64,000 nucleotides of DNA from Litoditis marina (lineage: Eukaryota; Nematoda; Chromadorea; Rhabditida; Rhabditidae), in contig CAXIWQ010000486.1 of assembly GCA_964036275.1 (NCBI GenBank), positions 1-64,000 on the forward strand, in the 5' to 3' direction. The position numbers were made by a program, and so were the translations under genes. Of this stretch, positions 27,638 through 39,649 are shown one piece after another. The first letter of the stretch is position 1; each line of letters begins with the position of its first letter. A model generated the notes under the pieces. It saw nothing but the letters and a program-made list of their open reading frames with translations, ran no database searches and was not told the DNA's origin.

Positions 27638-28791
27638 CATTTTCAAACTTCACTGTCATCACTTTTTGTGGGTTTTAGAGTGGCCGGAAACCACTGAGAC
27701 CAGTATCGGAAGAAAAAAAGTAAGAGAAAATGCTTTTCAAAAATCTGGTTACTGTAACGTTTTATTTTTTTGAATTTGCCGCAATACGCAAATATGCGCC
27801 ACGGTGATTACGTATCCAGCGAGCGATTCGCAAAAAAGCGCCCCCGTTTTTTATTTTCATTTTTTGAAATATTATTATTATTATTAGAGGATTTGCCTTT
27901 TCTTTCTACGTTCATATTCTATTCTACAATCAATGCATACTTGTTTGTGTGGATTGTTGGTCTGGCTCGACCCCGAAAAATTGGTTTGGAAGATTGTACG
28001 TTGTTGTCTCGAAATTTGATCGAATTCTTGCGTTATTCTCGTTGCTTTTACGAATGGTTCCTTTACTTCTTATTATTCATGTTTTAGAGTCGAGGCATTC
28101 GCGGTTATTCATGGGATCGGAAACTGTTGTGTTTAGCTGATGGAAACCGTTGGGATGGGTCACGTCTTCTGGTCACGTACACATTCTCTCTGGATCTACT
28201 TTTTTTGGTTAGATGTATTTTATGACAATATTGCTTCTGTTTTGAAGTTCATCACGAGTTCCAACAAGGTACAATGATTTCTCACCATTTCTCCAGTAAC
28301 CCGTTTTTCTTAGCTAATATAGTATCCGATCGGTTTATTTACGCGTGCTAAACTATATTTTGAGTCCCTTCCAAGTTGAACAGAAAAAGTTATACTCTAT
28401 GGCAAAATTTCTCAATGAATTTCGCCAATACGTTGTTCAAAACTCTACTTCACGGTTTCTCAATTTATTAGAGAATAAAAATGATGATTACTAGTTCTAT
28501 AGGTTCTCAACCTCTCTTCTTTTCTTCAGTTATCTAGTATGTTTAAGTCACCTTCTGTATTTTCATACCTGAAGCACTTTTCTCAGGAACAATGCTAATG
28601 TCGACTCTAATTTTGTCAAATGTGAGATGCTGATGGGTTTGCGTAATGACTTCATGTTTCACGAAAATTGACGAATTATCGTTGAAAACGGGGTTCCTTT
28701 TTCTCCTTCTCACGCAATGAACCCTTTGTTTCCCTATTCGCCCAATGAGCTCGGATCAGCTGGTACTTGAACAGTGATCTAGTAACCAGTG
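27638..28791. other. Transposon left interior, no gene supported
   Basis: AT-rich unique sequence. One + strand frame stays open from about 27,770 to 28,087 (105 codons). It starts at TTG, with the first ATG at 27,794, and reads as a low-complexity Leu/Phe/Ile-rich stretch partly created by a T-rich and (ATT)n region. I see no transposase or other domain in it and do not call a gene. No RNA gene or clear promoter was found. Confidence 0.6.
27871..27886 (+). repeat. (ATT)n microsatellite
   Basis: Five ATT units plus a final A inside the transposon's left interior, next to T-rich runs. Confidence 0.9.
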
Positions 28792-28925
28792 GCCGTATTC
28801 ACCAATCCTCGGGACGCTAAAATACCTCCCCGCGGGAAGGTAGAGCACGAAAATAGCGTGCTGGTGAGGAGGGTCCAGAGGCGCGGGAAGCTTTTTTACC
28901 TTCCCGGGATATTGGTGAATACGGC
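28792..28925. mobile_element. 134-bp fold-back (MITE-like) sequence inside the transposon
   Basis: The ends are perfect inverted repeats of 15 bp: GCCGTATTCACCAAT at 28,792-28,806 and its complement at 28,911-28,925. Imperfect pairing continues inward, with CGGGA and CCCGCGGGAAGG-like blocks on both arms. An inner hairpin lies at 28,844-28,862 (AGCACG / CGTGCT around a 7-base loop). It is more GC-rich than the surrounding sequence. Size and shape fit a small non-autonomous element nested in the larger one. No convincing target-site duplication is visible, so it could instead be a structural or regulatory hairpin. A 69-codon open frame across it follows from the hairpin composition and is not called. 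Confidence 0.7.
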
Positions 28926-30826
28926 TACAGATTACTTTGTGGAATCATTGAAATGTATGATGTATGCATTCAAACAATTAGAACTCATACCCCAGTAAAG
29001 GTGTTTGAATAGCCAGAAAAATGGGGTACTTTTTCGCCGAAAACAAGAAAAAGGTCTTCTTTTGATCCCTTACTGATGTATGTAAGAACTCTTCCTAGTA
29101 ATCACTTGTTTTTATTAAACTATTTCGTAAAACTGCCTGTGTTGTGACTAATTATTCATATTTTACTGTAATCGTTGCTATATGTAAACCTAGTTCATTT
29201 TTGTTAGTTTGTGTTGTTCTATAATGTATCAAATGAATCATATGATATGTTTATTATTGCACTTTCAATAATAAAAAAAAGACACGAATCTGCCTGTGGG
29301 TCGATTTCTGAATGCTCGAAGTACTCTCGGAAGTCCGCAGCATCTGAAAAAAATATCGGGGTCATTTATATAGCAAATATGTACATTGTTATACGCCGAC
29401 TCAGGTAAGATCTAGACGGTAACTCATTTTGACTGATAAACATATAATATCGCAAACAGTGTCAACGAAAAGAGGCAAAAAAATACTTGTTTCTCTTTGA
29501 GAGTGAGTGTAAGGTAGTCAAAACACGTTCTCTACACACGTCGTAGTTCTTCACTTTTCATCGAAAACGGGTCCATTGATTAAATAGGTAGTGGAATAAG
29601 GTTAGCGCAGAGTGATTTCACGCTCTGAACTCTCGACAAAATGATAGTTTAAGTATAAACTGAAAACGGTGTAGCGTGACTTACCTTAAAACCACCAACT
29701 TCGTTGTGGCTGGCAGACATGTGAGTGATGTGAAGATTAACAACCTGAAACAGATACAATTAGGCCAGACTTACAAGGGTGGGTACAACGTTGAACAAAA
29801 GTTTGAGCAATTCAGTATTCGAGATACAGGGCTTTTGGTGTTTGTTGTCAAATGAGCTCTACATTATCTTTCAAACACGTTTTGAGAAAGCTCTAGTACA
29901 CTGTCTAGTACACTGATGAGTTTAGAAGATCAGACATTCAATGTAAAATATTTAGTTGTCTGAAAGTTTTAATAAAAACATGTAAAATGAATGTTTTGGT
30001 GTACTGATGGTTCGAGCTAGATACCGACTATTTTAATAATCCAGGCAGTATAGTCAATATCGAGTGAATTTGCAAATTTTCTTTACAATATCTCAAAATT
30101 ATCGTAAATTCAACGAAAAACGGGCTCTTTCTAGTAGGGTAGTCGATTCCCACCTTACTGGTGTTTTCTGTCAAATAACCGAGTTATAGTTTGTTAACTG
30201 CTACAAATGTATTGGCAAGGAAGAAGTTTGACGAAAAATTCGAACAAAAAGCAAACGTTGAATAGAGACTCACTTTGAAAGCGTGATAGATGTAAGATGT
30301 AGTCACCTTCCGTAGTCAGGCAGAGTTTCGAACGTCATTATTCTGGAAACAAACAAAGATAAGACATACACAATACAAAATATATGTAGAGAAAGGTACA
30401 AGACACCAGACCGGATGAGAAAGATAAATGTTTAAATATAGAATGGAGTTTTCTGTTCAAACTTGAGACTGTATAATCGTCGTGCAAGATAAGAATATAC
30501 TCACAAAGAAGTTATCATACCAATCAAATGAATCTTACTGACAAGAAAATTCGAGAATACAGAATTATAGAACAATAATGATAACATAGAACCGAGAATA
30601 TATGAAAAACGCCGCATCGCATTGAGCGGCAAAAACCGCTGAGGTACGGTATGATGGCATGTACGTGATACACTGCCAAAATTAGGAGCAACTAGGAGCG
30701 CGGCGGGAATTTGAAAAATATTGAAAAACACATCAAAAATTTTGCACACCATGAATTGAAAAATGGTATTTCGGGTACTTATGCAACAGGAGACATAGAA
30801 TAGAATACTGAACTAGTCTCATTTTC
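28926..30826. other. Transposon right interior, no gene supported
   Basis: AT-rich unique sequence without long open frames. The longest is an 83-codon minus-strand frame (30,752 down to 30,501) with no domain I recognise. The motif GAAAACGG or a close variant recurs near 29,562, 29,663 and 30,117 without forming a clear repeat. A few splice-like signals occur on the minus strand (see findings) but no gene model can be supported. Confidence 0.6.
29892..29915 (+). repeat. Two tandem copies of a 12-bp unit
   Basis: TCTAGTACACTG occurs twice in direct succession inside the transposon. It is a minor local duplication with no evident role. Confidence 0.9.
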
Positions 30827-30853
30827 AATGTTGGCGTGACCCTTGGTCTTTAA
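30827..30853 (-). repeat. Right terminal inverted repeat and TTAA target duplication
   Basis: 30,827-30,849 ends CCTTGGTCT and is the inverted partner of 27,615-27,637. TTAA follows at 30,850-30,853 and leads straight into the satellite (CGCGGTTATTGACTC), continuing the same monomer interrupted at 27,610. Confidence 0.95.
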
Positions 30854-33800
30854 CGCGGTTATTGACTCTTTGCCTCGCAGTTACAGAGAACATTTCATAC
30901 GGCTATCAAATCTGTTGCTCCCAGCTACAAAAACCTAATACGACAATCTATTCTGTGGCGCACAGCCACAAAGACGAATTAACGCGGTTATTGACATTTT
31001 GACTTGCAGCTACAAAAAAAAATCATACGGCTATCAAGTCTGTTGCTTCCAACTACAAAAACATAATACGACTTTATATTCTGTGGCGCACAGCCACAAA
31101 ATACAAATTAACGCGGTTATTGACTCTTTGCCTTGCAGTTACAGAGAACATTTCATACGGCTATCAAATCTGTTGCTCCCAGCTACAAAAACCTAATACG
31201 ACTTTATATTCTGTGGCGCATAGCCACAAAAGACAAATTAACGCGGTTATTACCTCTTTGCCTTGCAGCTACAGAAAAAAAGTTTATACGGCTATCAAGT
31301 CGGTTGCTCATGGCTACAAAAACCTAATACGACTTTATATCCTGTGGCGCACAGCCACAAAAGACAAATTAACGCGGTTATTACCTCTTTGCCTTGCAGC
31401 TACAGAAAAAAGTTCATACGGCTATCAAGTCTGTTGCTCCCAGCTACAAAAACCTAATACGACTTTATATTCTGTGGCGCACAGCCACAAAAGACAAATT
31501 AACGCGGATATTGACTCTTTGCCGTGCAGTTACAGGAAAAAGGTTATACGGCTATCAAGTATGTTGCTCCCAGCTACAAAAACCTGATACGACTATCTAT
31601 TCTGTGGCGCACAGCCACAAAATACGAATTAACGCGGTTATCGACTCTTTGCCTTGCAGCTACAGAGAACAGTTCATACGGCTATCAAATCTGTCGCTCC
31701 CAGCTACAAAAACTTAATACGACAATCTATTCTGTGGCGCACAGCCACAAAACACGAAATATCGCGGTTATCGACTTGTTGGCTTGCAGCTACAGAGAAA
31801 AGTTCATACGGCTATCAAGTCTGTTGCTCCCAGCTACAAAAACCTAATACGACTTTATATTCTGTGGCGCACAGCCACAAAAGACAAATTAACGCGGTTA
31901 TTGACTCTTTGCCTCGCAGTCACAGAGAACATTTCATACGGCTATCAAATCTGTTGCTCCCAGCTACAAAAACCTAATACGACAATCTATTCTGTGGCGC
32001 ACAGCCACAAAGACGAATTAACGCGGTTATTGACATTTTGACTTGCAGCTACAAAAAAAAAATCATACGGCTATCAAGTCTGTTGCTTCCAACTACAAAA
32101 ACATAATACGACTTTATATTCTGTGGCGCACAGCCACAAAATACAAATTAACGCGGTTATTGACTCTTTGCCTTGCAGTTACAGAGAACATTTCATACGG
32201 CTATCAAATCTGTTGCTCCCAGCTACAAAAACCTAATACGACTTTATATTCTGTGGCGCACAGCCACAAAAGACAAATTAACGCGGTTATTACCTCTTTG
32301 CCTTGCAGCTACAGAAAAAAAGTTTATACGGCTATCAAGTCTGTTGCTCATGGCTACAAAAACCTAATACGACTTTATATCCTGTGGCGCACAGCCACAA
32401 AAGACAAATTAACGCGGTTATTACCTCTTTGCCTTGCAGCTACAGAAAAAAGTTCATACGGCTATCAAGTCTGTTGCTCCCAGCTACAAAAACCTGATAC
32501 GACAATATATTCTGTGGCGCACAGCCACAAAAGACAAATTAACGCGGTTATTACTTCTTTGCCTTGCAGCTACAGAAAAAAGTTCATACGGCCATCAAGT
32601 CTGTTGCTCCCAGCTACAAAAACCTAATACGACTTTATATTCTGTGGCGCACAGCCACAAAAGACAAATTAACGCGGCTATTATCTCTTTGCCTTGCAGC
32701 TACAGAAAAAAAGTTTATACGGCTATCAAGTCTGTTGCTCCCAGCTACAAAAACGTAATACGACTTTATATTCTGTGGCGCACAGCCACAAAAGACAAAT
32801 TAACGCGGTAATTGACTCTTTGCCGTGCAGCTACAGAAAAAAGTTTATATGGCTATCAAGTATGTTGCTCCCAGCTAGAAAAACCCAATACAACTATCTA
32901 TTCTGTGGCACACAGCCACAAAATACGATATAACGCGGTTATCGACTCTTTGCCTTGCAGCTACAGAAAAAAGTTTATACGGCTATCAAGTCTGTTGCTC
33001 ATGGCTACAAAAACCTAATACGACTTTATATCCTATGGCGCACAGCCACAAAAGACAAATTAACGCGGTTATTACCTCTTTGCCTTGCAGCTACAGAAAA
33101 AAGTTCATACGGCTATCAAGTCTGTTGCTCCCAGCTACAAAAACCTGATACGACAATCTATTCTGTGGCGCACAGCCACAAAAGACAAATTAACGCGGTT
33201 ATTACCTCTTTGCCTTGCAGCTACAGAAAAAAGTTCATACGGCTATCAAGTCTGTTGCTCCCAGCTACAAACACCTAATACGACTTTATATTCTGTGGCG
33301 CACAGCCACAAAAGACAAATTAACGCGGTTATTGACTCTTTGCCGTGCAGCTACACGAAAAAGGTTATACGGCTATCAAATATGTTGCTCCCAGCTACAA
33401 AAACCTAATACGACTATCTATTCTGTGGCGCACAGCCACAAAATACGAATTAACGCGGTTATCGACTCTTTGCCTTGCAGCTACAGAGAACAGTTCATAC
33501 GGCTATCAAATCTGTTGCTCCCAGCTACAAAAACCTAATACGACAATCTATTCTGTGGCGCACAGCCACAAAATACGAATTATCGCGGTTATCGACTTGT
33601 TGGCTTGCAGCTACAGAGAAAAGTTCATACGGCTATCAAGTCTGTTGCTCCCAGCTACAAAAACCTGATACGACAATCTATTCTGTGGCGCACAGCCACA
33701 AAAGACAAATTAACGCGGTTATTACCTCTTTGCCTTGCAGCTACAGAAAAAAAATTCATACGGCTATCAACAGCTACGAAAACCTAATACGACTCTATAT

Positions 33801-34169
33801 TCTGTGCGCACAGCCACAAAAGACAAATTAACGCGGTTATTGACTCTTTGCCGTGCAGCTACAGGAAAAAGGTTATACGGCTATCAGGTATGTTGCTCCC
33901 AGCTAAAAAAACCTAATACGACTATCTATTCTGTGGCGCACAGCCACAAAATACGAATTAACGCGGTTATCGACTCTTTGCCTTGCAGCTACAGAGAACA
34001 GTTCATACGGCTATCAAGTCTGTTGCTCCCAGCTACAAAAACCTAATACGACTATATATTCTGTGGCGCACAGCCACAAAAGACGAATTAACGCGGTTAT
34101 TGACTCTTTGCCTCGCAGTTACAGAGATATTTCATACGGCTATCAAATCTGTTGCTCCCAGCTACAAAA

Positions 34170-37100
34170 AAACCTAATACGACAATCTATTCTGTGGCGC
34201 ACAGCCACAAAAGACAAATTAACGCGGTTATTGACTCTTTGCCGTGCAGCTACAGGAAAAAGGTTATACGGCTACCAAGTATGTTGCTCCCAGCTACAAA
34301 AACCTAATACGACTATCTATTCTGTGGCGCACAGCCACAAAATACGAATTGACGCGGTTATCGATTCTTTGCCTTGCAGCTACAGAGAACAGTTCATACG
34401 GCTATCAAATCTGTTGCTCCCAGCTACAAAACCTAATACGACAATCTATTCTGTGGCGCACAGCCACAAAATACAAATTATCGCGGTTATCGACTTGTTG
34501 GCTTGCAGCTACAGAGAAAAGTTCATACGGCTATCAAGTCTGTTGCTCCCAGCTACAAAAACCTAATACGACTATATATTCTGTGGCGCACAGCCACAAA
34601 AGACTAATTAACGCGGTATTGACTCTTTGCCTCGCAGTCACAGAGAACATTTCATACGGCTATCAAATCTGTTGCTCCCAGCTACAAAAACCTAATACGA
34701 CAATCTATTCTGTGGCGCACAGCCACAAAGACGAATTAACGCGGTTATTGACATTTTGACTTGCAGCTACAAAAAAAAATCATACGGCTATCAAGTCTGT
34801 TGCTTCCAACTACAAAAACATAATACGACTTTATATTCTGTGGCGCACAGCCACAAAATACAAATTAACCGCGGTTATTGACTCTTTGCCTTGCAGTTAC
34901 AGAGAATATTTCATACGGCTATCAAATCTGTTGCTCCCAGCTACAAAAACCTAATACGACTATATATTCTGTGGCGCACAGCCACAAAAGACGATTAACG
35001 CGGTTATTGACTCTGGCCCTCGCAGTTACAGAGAATATTTCATACGGCTATCAAATCTGTTGCTCCCAGCTACAAAAACCTAATTCGACAATCTATTCTG
35101 TGGCGCACAGCCACAAAAGACAAATTAACGCGGTTATTGACTCTTTGCCGTGCAGCTACAGGAAAAAGGTTATACGGCTACCAAGTATGTTGCTCCCAGC
35201 TACAAAAACCTAATACGACTATCTATTCTGTGGCGCACAGCCACAAAATACGAATTGACGCGGTAATCGATTCTTTGCCTTGCAGCTACAGAGAACAGTT
35301 CATACGGCTATCAAATCTGTTGCTCCCAGCTACCAAAAACCTAATACGACAATCTATTCTGTGGCGCACAGCCACAAAATACCAATTATCGCGGTTATCG
35401 ACTTGTTGGCTTGCAGCTACAGAGAAAGTTCATACGGCTATCAAGTCTGTTGCTCCCAGCTACAAAAACCTAATACGACTATATATTCAGTGGCGCACAG
35501 CCACAAAAGACGAATTAACGCGGTTATTGACTCTTTGCCTCGCAGTTACAGAGAACATTTCATACGGCTATCAAATCTGTTGCTCCCAGCTACAAAAACC
35601 TAATACGACAATCTATTCTGTGGCGCACAGCCACAAAGACATATTAACGCGGTTATTGACATTTTGACTTGCAGCTACAAAAAAAATCATACGGCTATCA
35701 AGTCTGTTGCTTCCAACTACAAAAACATAATACGACTTTATATTCTGTGGCGCACAGCCACAAAATACAAATTAACGCGGTATTGACTCTTTGCCTTGCA
35801 GTTACAGAGAATATTTCATACGGCTATCAAATCTGTTGCTCCCAGCTACAAAAACCTAATACGACTTTATATTCTGTGGCGCACAGCCACAAAAGACAAA
35901 TTAACGCGGTTATTACCTCTTTGCCTTGCAGCTACAGAAAAAAAGTTTATACGGCTATCAAGTCTGTTGCTCCCAGCTACAAAAACCTAATACGACTTTA
36001 TATTCTGTGGCGCACAGCCACAAAAGACAAATTAACGCGGTTATTGACTCTTTGCCGTGCAGCTACAGAAAAAAGTTTACTATGGCTATCAAGTATGTTG
36101 CTCCCAGCTTGAAAAACCCAATACAACAATCTATTCAGTGGCACACAGCCACAAAACACGATATAACGCGGTTATCGACTCTTTGCCTTGCAGCTACAGA
36201 AAAAGTTAATACGGCTATCAAGTCTGTTGCTCATGGCTACAAAAACCTAATACGACTTTATATCCTATGGCTCACAGCCACAAAAAGACAAATTAACGCG
36301 GTTATTACCTCTTGTCTTGCAGCTACAGAAAAAAGTTCATACGGCTATCAAGTCAGTTGCTCCCAGCTACAAAAACCTGATACGACAATCTATTCTGTGG
36401 CGCACAGCCACAAAAGACAAATTAACGCGGTTATTGACTCTTTGCCGTGCAGCTACAGAAAAAGGGTTATACGGCTACCAAGTATGTTGCTCCCAGCTAC
36501 AAAAACCTAATACGACTATCTATTCTGTGGCGCACAGCCACAAAATACGAATTGACGCGGCTTATCGATTCTTGCCTTGCAGCTACAGAGAACAGTTCAT
36601 ACGGCTATCAAATCTGTTGCTCCCAGCTACAAAACCTAATACGACAATCTATTCTGTGGCGCACAGCCACAAAATACAAATTATCGCGTTATCGACTTGT
36701 TGGCTTGCAGCTACAGAGAAAAGTTCATACGGCTATCAAGTCTGTTGCTCCCAGCTACAAAAACCTACTACGACTATATATTCTGTGGCGCACAGCCACA
36801 AAGACTAATAACGCGGTTATTGACTCTTTGCCTCGCAGTCACAGAGAACATTTCATACGGCTATCAAATCTGTTGCTCCCAGCTACAAAAACCTAATACG
36901 ACAATCTATTCTGTGGCGCACAGCCACAAGACGAATTAACGCGGTTATTGACATTTTGACTTGCAGCTACAAAAAAAAATCATACGGCTATCAAGTCTGT
37001 TGCTTCCAACTACAAAAACATAATACGACTTTATTTTCTGTGGCGCACAGCCACAAAATACAAATTAACGCGGTTATTGACTCTTTGCCTTGCAGTTACA

Positions 37101-38570
37101 GAGAATATTTCATACGGCTATCAAATCTGTTGCTCCCAGCTACAAAAACCTAATACGACTATATATTCTGTTGCGCACAGCCACAAAAGACGAATTAACG
37201 CGGTTATTGACTCTTTGCCTCGCAGTTACAGAGAATATTTCATACGGCTATCAAATCTGTTGCTCCCAGCTACAAAAACCTAATACGACAATCTATTCTG
37301 TGGCGCACAGCCACAAAAGACAAATTAACGCGGTTATTGACTCTTATGCCGTGCAGCTACAGGAAAAAGGTTATACGGCTACAAGTATGTTGCTCCCAGC
37401 TACAAAAACCTAATACGACTATCTATTCTGTGGCGCACAGCCACAAAATACGAATTGACGCGGTTATCGATTCTTTGCCTTGCAGCTACAGAGAACAGTT
37501 CATACGGCTATCAAATCTGTTGCTCCCAGCTACAAAAACCTAATACGACAATCTATTCTGTGGCGCACAGCCACAAAATACAATTTATCGCGGTTATCGA
37601 CTTGTTGGCTTGCAGCTACAGAGAAAAGTTCATACGGCTATCAGTCTGTTGCTCCCAGCTACAAAAACCTAATACGACTATATATTCTGTGGCGCACAGC
37701 ACAAAAGACGAATTAACGCGGTTATTGACTCTTTGCCTCGCAGTTACAGAGAACATTTCATACGGCTATCAAATCTGTTGCTCCCAGCTACAAAAACCTA
37801 ATACGACAATCTATTCTGTGGCGCACAGCCACAAAGACGAATTAACGCGGTTATTGACATTTTGACTTGCAGCTACAAAAAAAATCATACGGCTATCAAG
37901 TCTGTTGCTTCCAACTACAAAAACATAATACGACTTTATATTCTGTGGCGCACAGCCACAAAATACAATTAACGCGGTTATTGACTCTTTGCCTTGCAGT
38001 TACAGAGAATATTTCATACGGCTATCAAATCTGTTGCTCCCAGCTACAAAAACCTAATACGACTTTATATTCTGTGGCGCACAGCCCCAAAAGACAATTA
38101 ACGCGGTTATACCTCTTTGCCTTGCAGCTACAGAAAAAAAGTTTATACGGCTATCAAGTCTGTTGCTCCCCAGCTACAAAAACCTAATACGACTTTATAT
38201 TCTGTGGCGCACAGCCACAAAAGACAAATTAACGCGGTTATTGACTCTTTGCCGTGCAGCTACAGAAAAAAGTTTATATGGCTATCAAGTATGTTGCTCC
38301 CAGCTAGAAAAACCCAATACAACTATCTATTCTGTGGCACACAGCCACAAAACACGATATAACGCGGTTACGACTCTTTGCCTTGCAGCTACAGAAAAAA
38401 GTTATACGGCTATCAGTCTGTTGCTCATGGCTACAAAAACCTACAAAGACTTTATATTCCTATGGCGCCACAGCCACAAAAGACAAATTAACGCGGTTAT
38501 TACCTCTTTGTCTTGCAGCTACAGAAAAAAGTTCATACGGCTATCAAGTCTGTTGCTCCCAGCTACAAAA
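34170..38570 (+). repeat. 2.2-kb tandem duplication (~17 monomers), two copies
   Basis: The first copy, about 34.17-36.37 kb, is followed by the second, about 36.37-38.57 kb. The variant GGTTATACGGCTACCAAG occurs at about 34,261 and 35,167, and again at about 36,465 and, with one base lost, 37,368 (offsets about 2,204 and 2,201). Shared rare states include TCGATTCTT (34,363 / 36,566), CGCAGTCACAGAG and the four-A TACAAAACC. Within each copy the marker pair is spaced about 905 bp, so seven-monomer and ten-monomer sub-blocks alternate. Confidence 0.7.
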
Positions 38571-39649
38571 ACCTGATACGACAATCTATTCTGTGGCGCA
38601 CAGCCACAAAGACAAATTAAACGCGGTTATTACCTCTTTGCCTTGCAGCTACAGAAAAAGTTCATACGGCTATCAAGTCTGTTGCTCCCAGCTACAAAAA
38701 CCTAATACGACTTTATATTCTGTGGCGCACAGCCACAAAAGATAAATTAACGCGGTTATTGACTCTTTGCCGTGCAGCTACAGGAAAAAGGTTATACGGC
38801 TATCAAATATGTTGCTCCCAGCTACAAAAACCTAATACGACTATCTATTCTGTGGCGCACAGCCACAAAATACGAAATAACGCGGTTATCGACTCTTTGC
38901 CTTGCAGCTACAAAGAACAGTTCATACGGCTATCAAATCTGTTGCTCCAGCTACAAAAACCTAATACGACAATCTATTCTGTGGCGCACAGCCACAAAAT
39001 ACGAATTATCGCGGTTATCGACTTGTTGGCTTGCAGCTACAGAGAAAAGTTCATACGGCTATCAAGTCTGTTGCTCCCAGCTACAAAAACCTGATACGAC
39101 AATCTATTCTGTGGCGCACAGCCACAAAAAGACAAATTAACGCGGTTATTACCTCTTTGCCTTGCAGCTACAGAAAAAAAGTTTATACGGCTATCAAGTC
39201 TGTTGCTCCCAGCTACAAAAACCTAATACGACTTTATATTCTGTGGCGCACAGCCACAAAATACAAATTAACGCGGTTATGGACTCTTTGCCGTGCAGCT
39301 ACAGAAAAAAGTTTATATGGCTATCAAGTATGTTGGCTCATGGCTACAAAAACGTAATACGACTTTATATCCTATGGCGCACAGCCACAAATGACAAAAT
39401 AACGCGGTTATACCTCTTTGCCTTGCAGCTACAAGAAAAAAGTTCATACGGCTATCAAGTCAGTTGCTCCCAGCTACAAAAACCTGATACGACAATCTAT
39501 TCTGTTGGCGCACAGCCACAAAAGACAAATTAACGCGGTTATTACCTCTTTGCCTTGCAGGTACAGAAAAAGTTCATACGGCTATCAAGTCTGTTGCTCC
39601 CAGCTACAAAACCTAATACGACTTATATTCTGTGGCGCACAGCCACAAA

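Larger units (their letters stand above)
27615..30849. mobile_element. Non-autonomous or decayed TTAA-type DNA transposon, 3,235 bp
   Basis: This segment is unrelated to the satellite. It has 23-bp terminal inverted repeats (22/23 identical) and is flanked on both sides by TTAA; removing it plus one TTAA restores the satellite motif GACGAATTAACGCGG exactly. TTAA target duplication is known for the piggyBac and Kolobok superfamilies. The ends start with AG rather than the CCC typical of many piggyBac ends, so Kolobok or another TTAA family is at least as likely; this assignment is inference. The longest uninterrupted frames are about 105 codons or less, and none shows a transposase signature I recognise. 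It is probably a non-autonomous derivative, although a split or decayed gene cannot be excluded. Near-identical ends and an intact target duplication suggest fairly recent arrival. The direct repeat TCATTTTCAA occurs just inside both ends (27,637-27,646 and 30,819-30,828). Confidence 0.88.
19676..33435 (+). repeat. Large duplication, copy B, interrupted by the transposon
   Basis: Copy B follows copy A directly. The junction monomer reads AATACGAAATTAACG with one extra A. B matches 6.86-8.46 kb, then 11.5-17.87 kb, is interrupted by the 3,235-bp insertion, then resumes with the sequence following 17,870 (30,854 equals 17,871, offset 12,983). It also carries about six extra monomers at 32.30-33.08 kb: the offset jumps from 12,983 at 19,190/32,173 to 13,765 at 19,320/33,085. 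Agreement between 14.1-17.87 kb and 23.87-27.61 kb is very high, with only scattered single-base differences noticed by eye. Confidence 0.75.

Noticed and set aside
27770..28087. 105-codon open frame in the transposon
   Set aside because: Starts at TTG, is low-complexity and hydrophobic from a T-rich tract, and shows no domain I recognise.
30501..30752. 83-codon minus-strand open frame in the transposon
   Set aside because: Within chance length for this sequence, and no recognisable motif.
27611..30853. PIF/Harbinger-type insertion with TTA or TAA duplication
   Set aside because: A 3-bp duplication is formally possible but leaves unequal ends. TTAA gives perfectly symmetrical AGACC...GGTCT ends.
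27611..30853. Island as a remnant of older flanking DNA or an assembly chimera
   Set aside because: Matched TIRs, an exact TTAA duplication and continuation of the same monomer on both sides fit a clean transposition.
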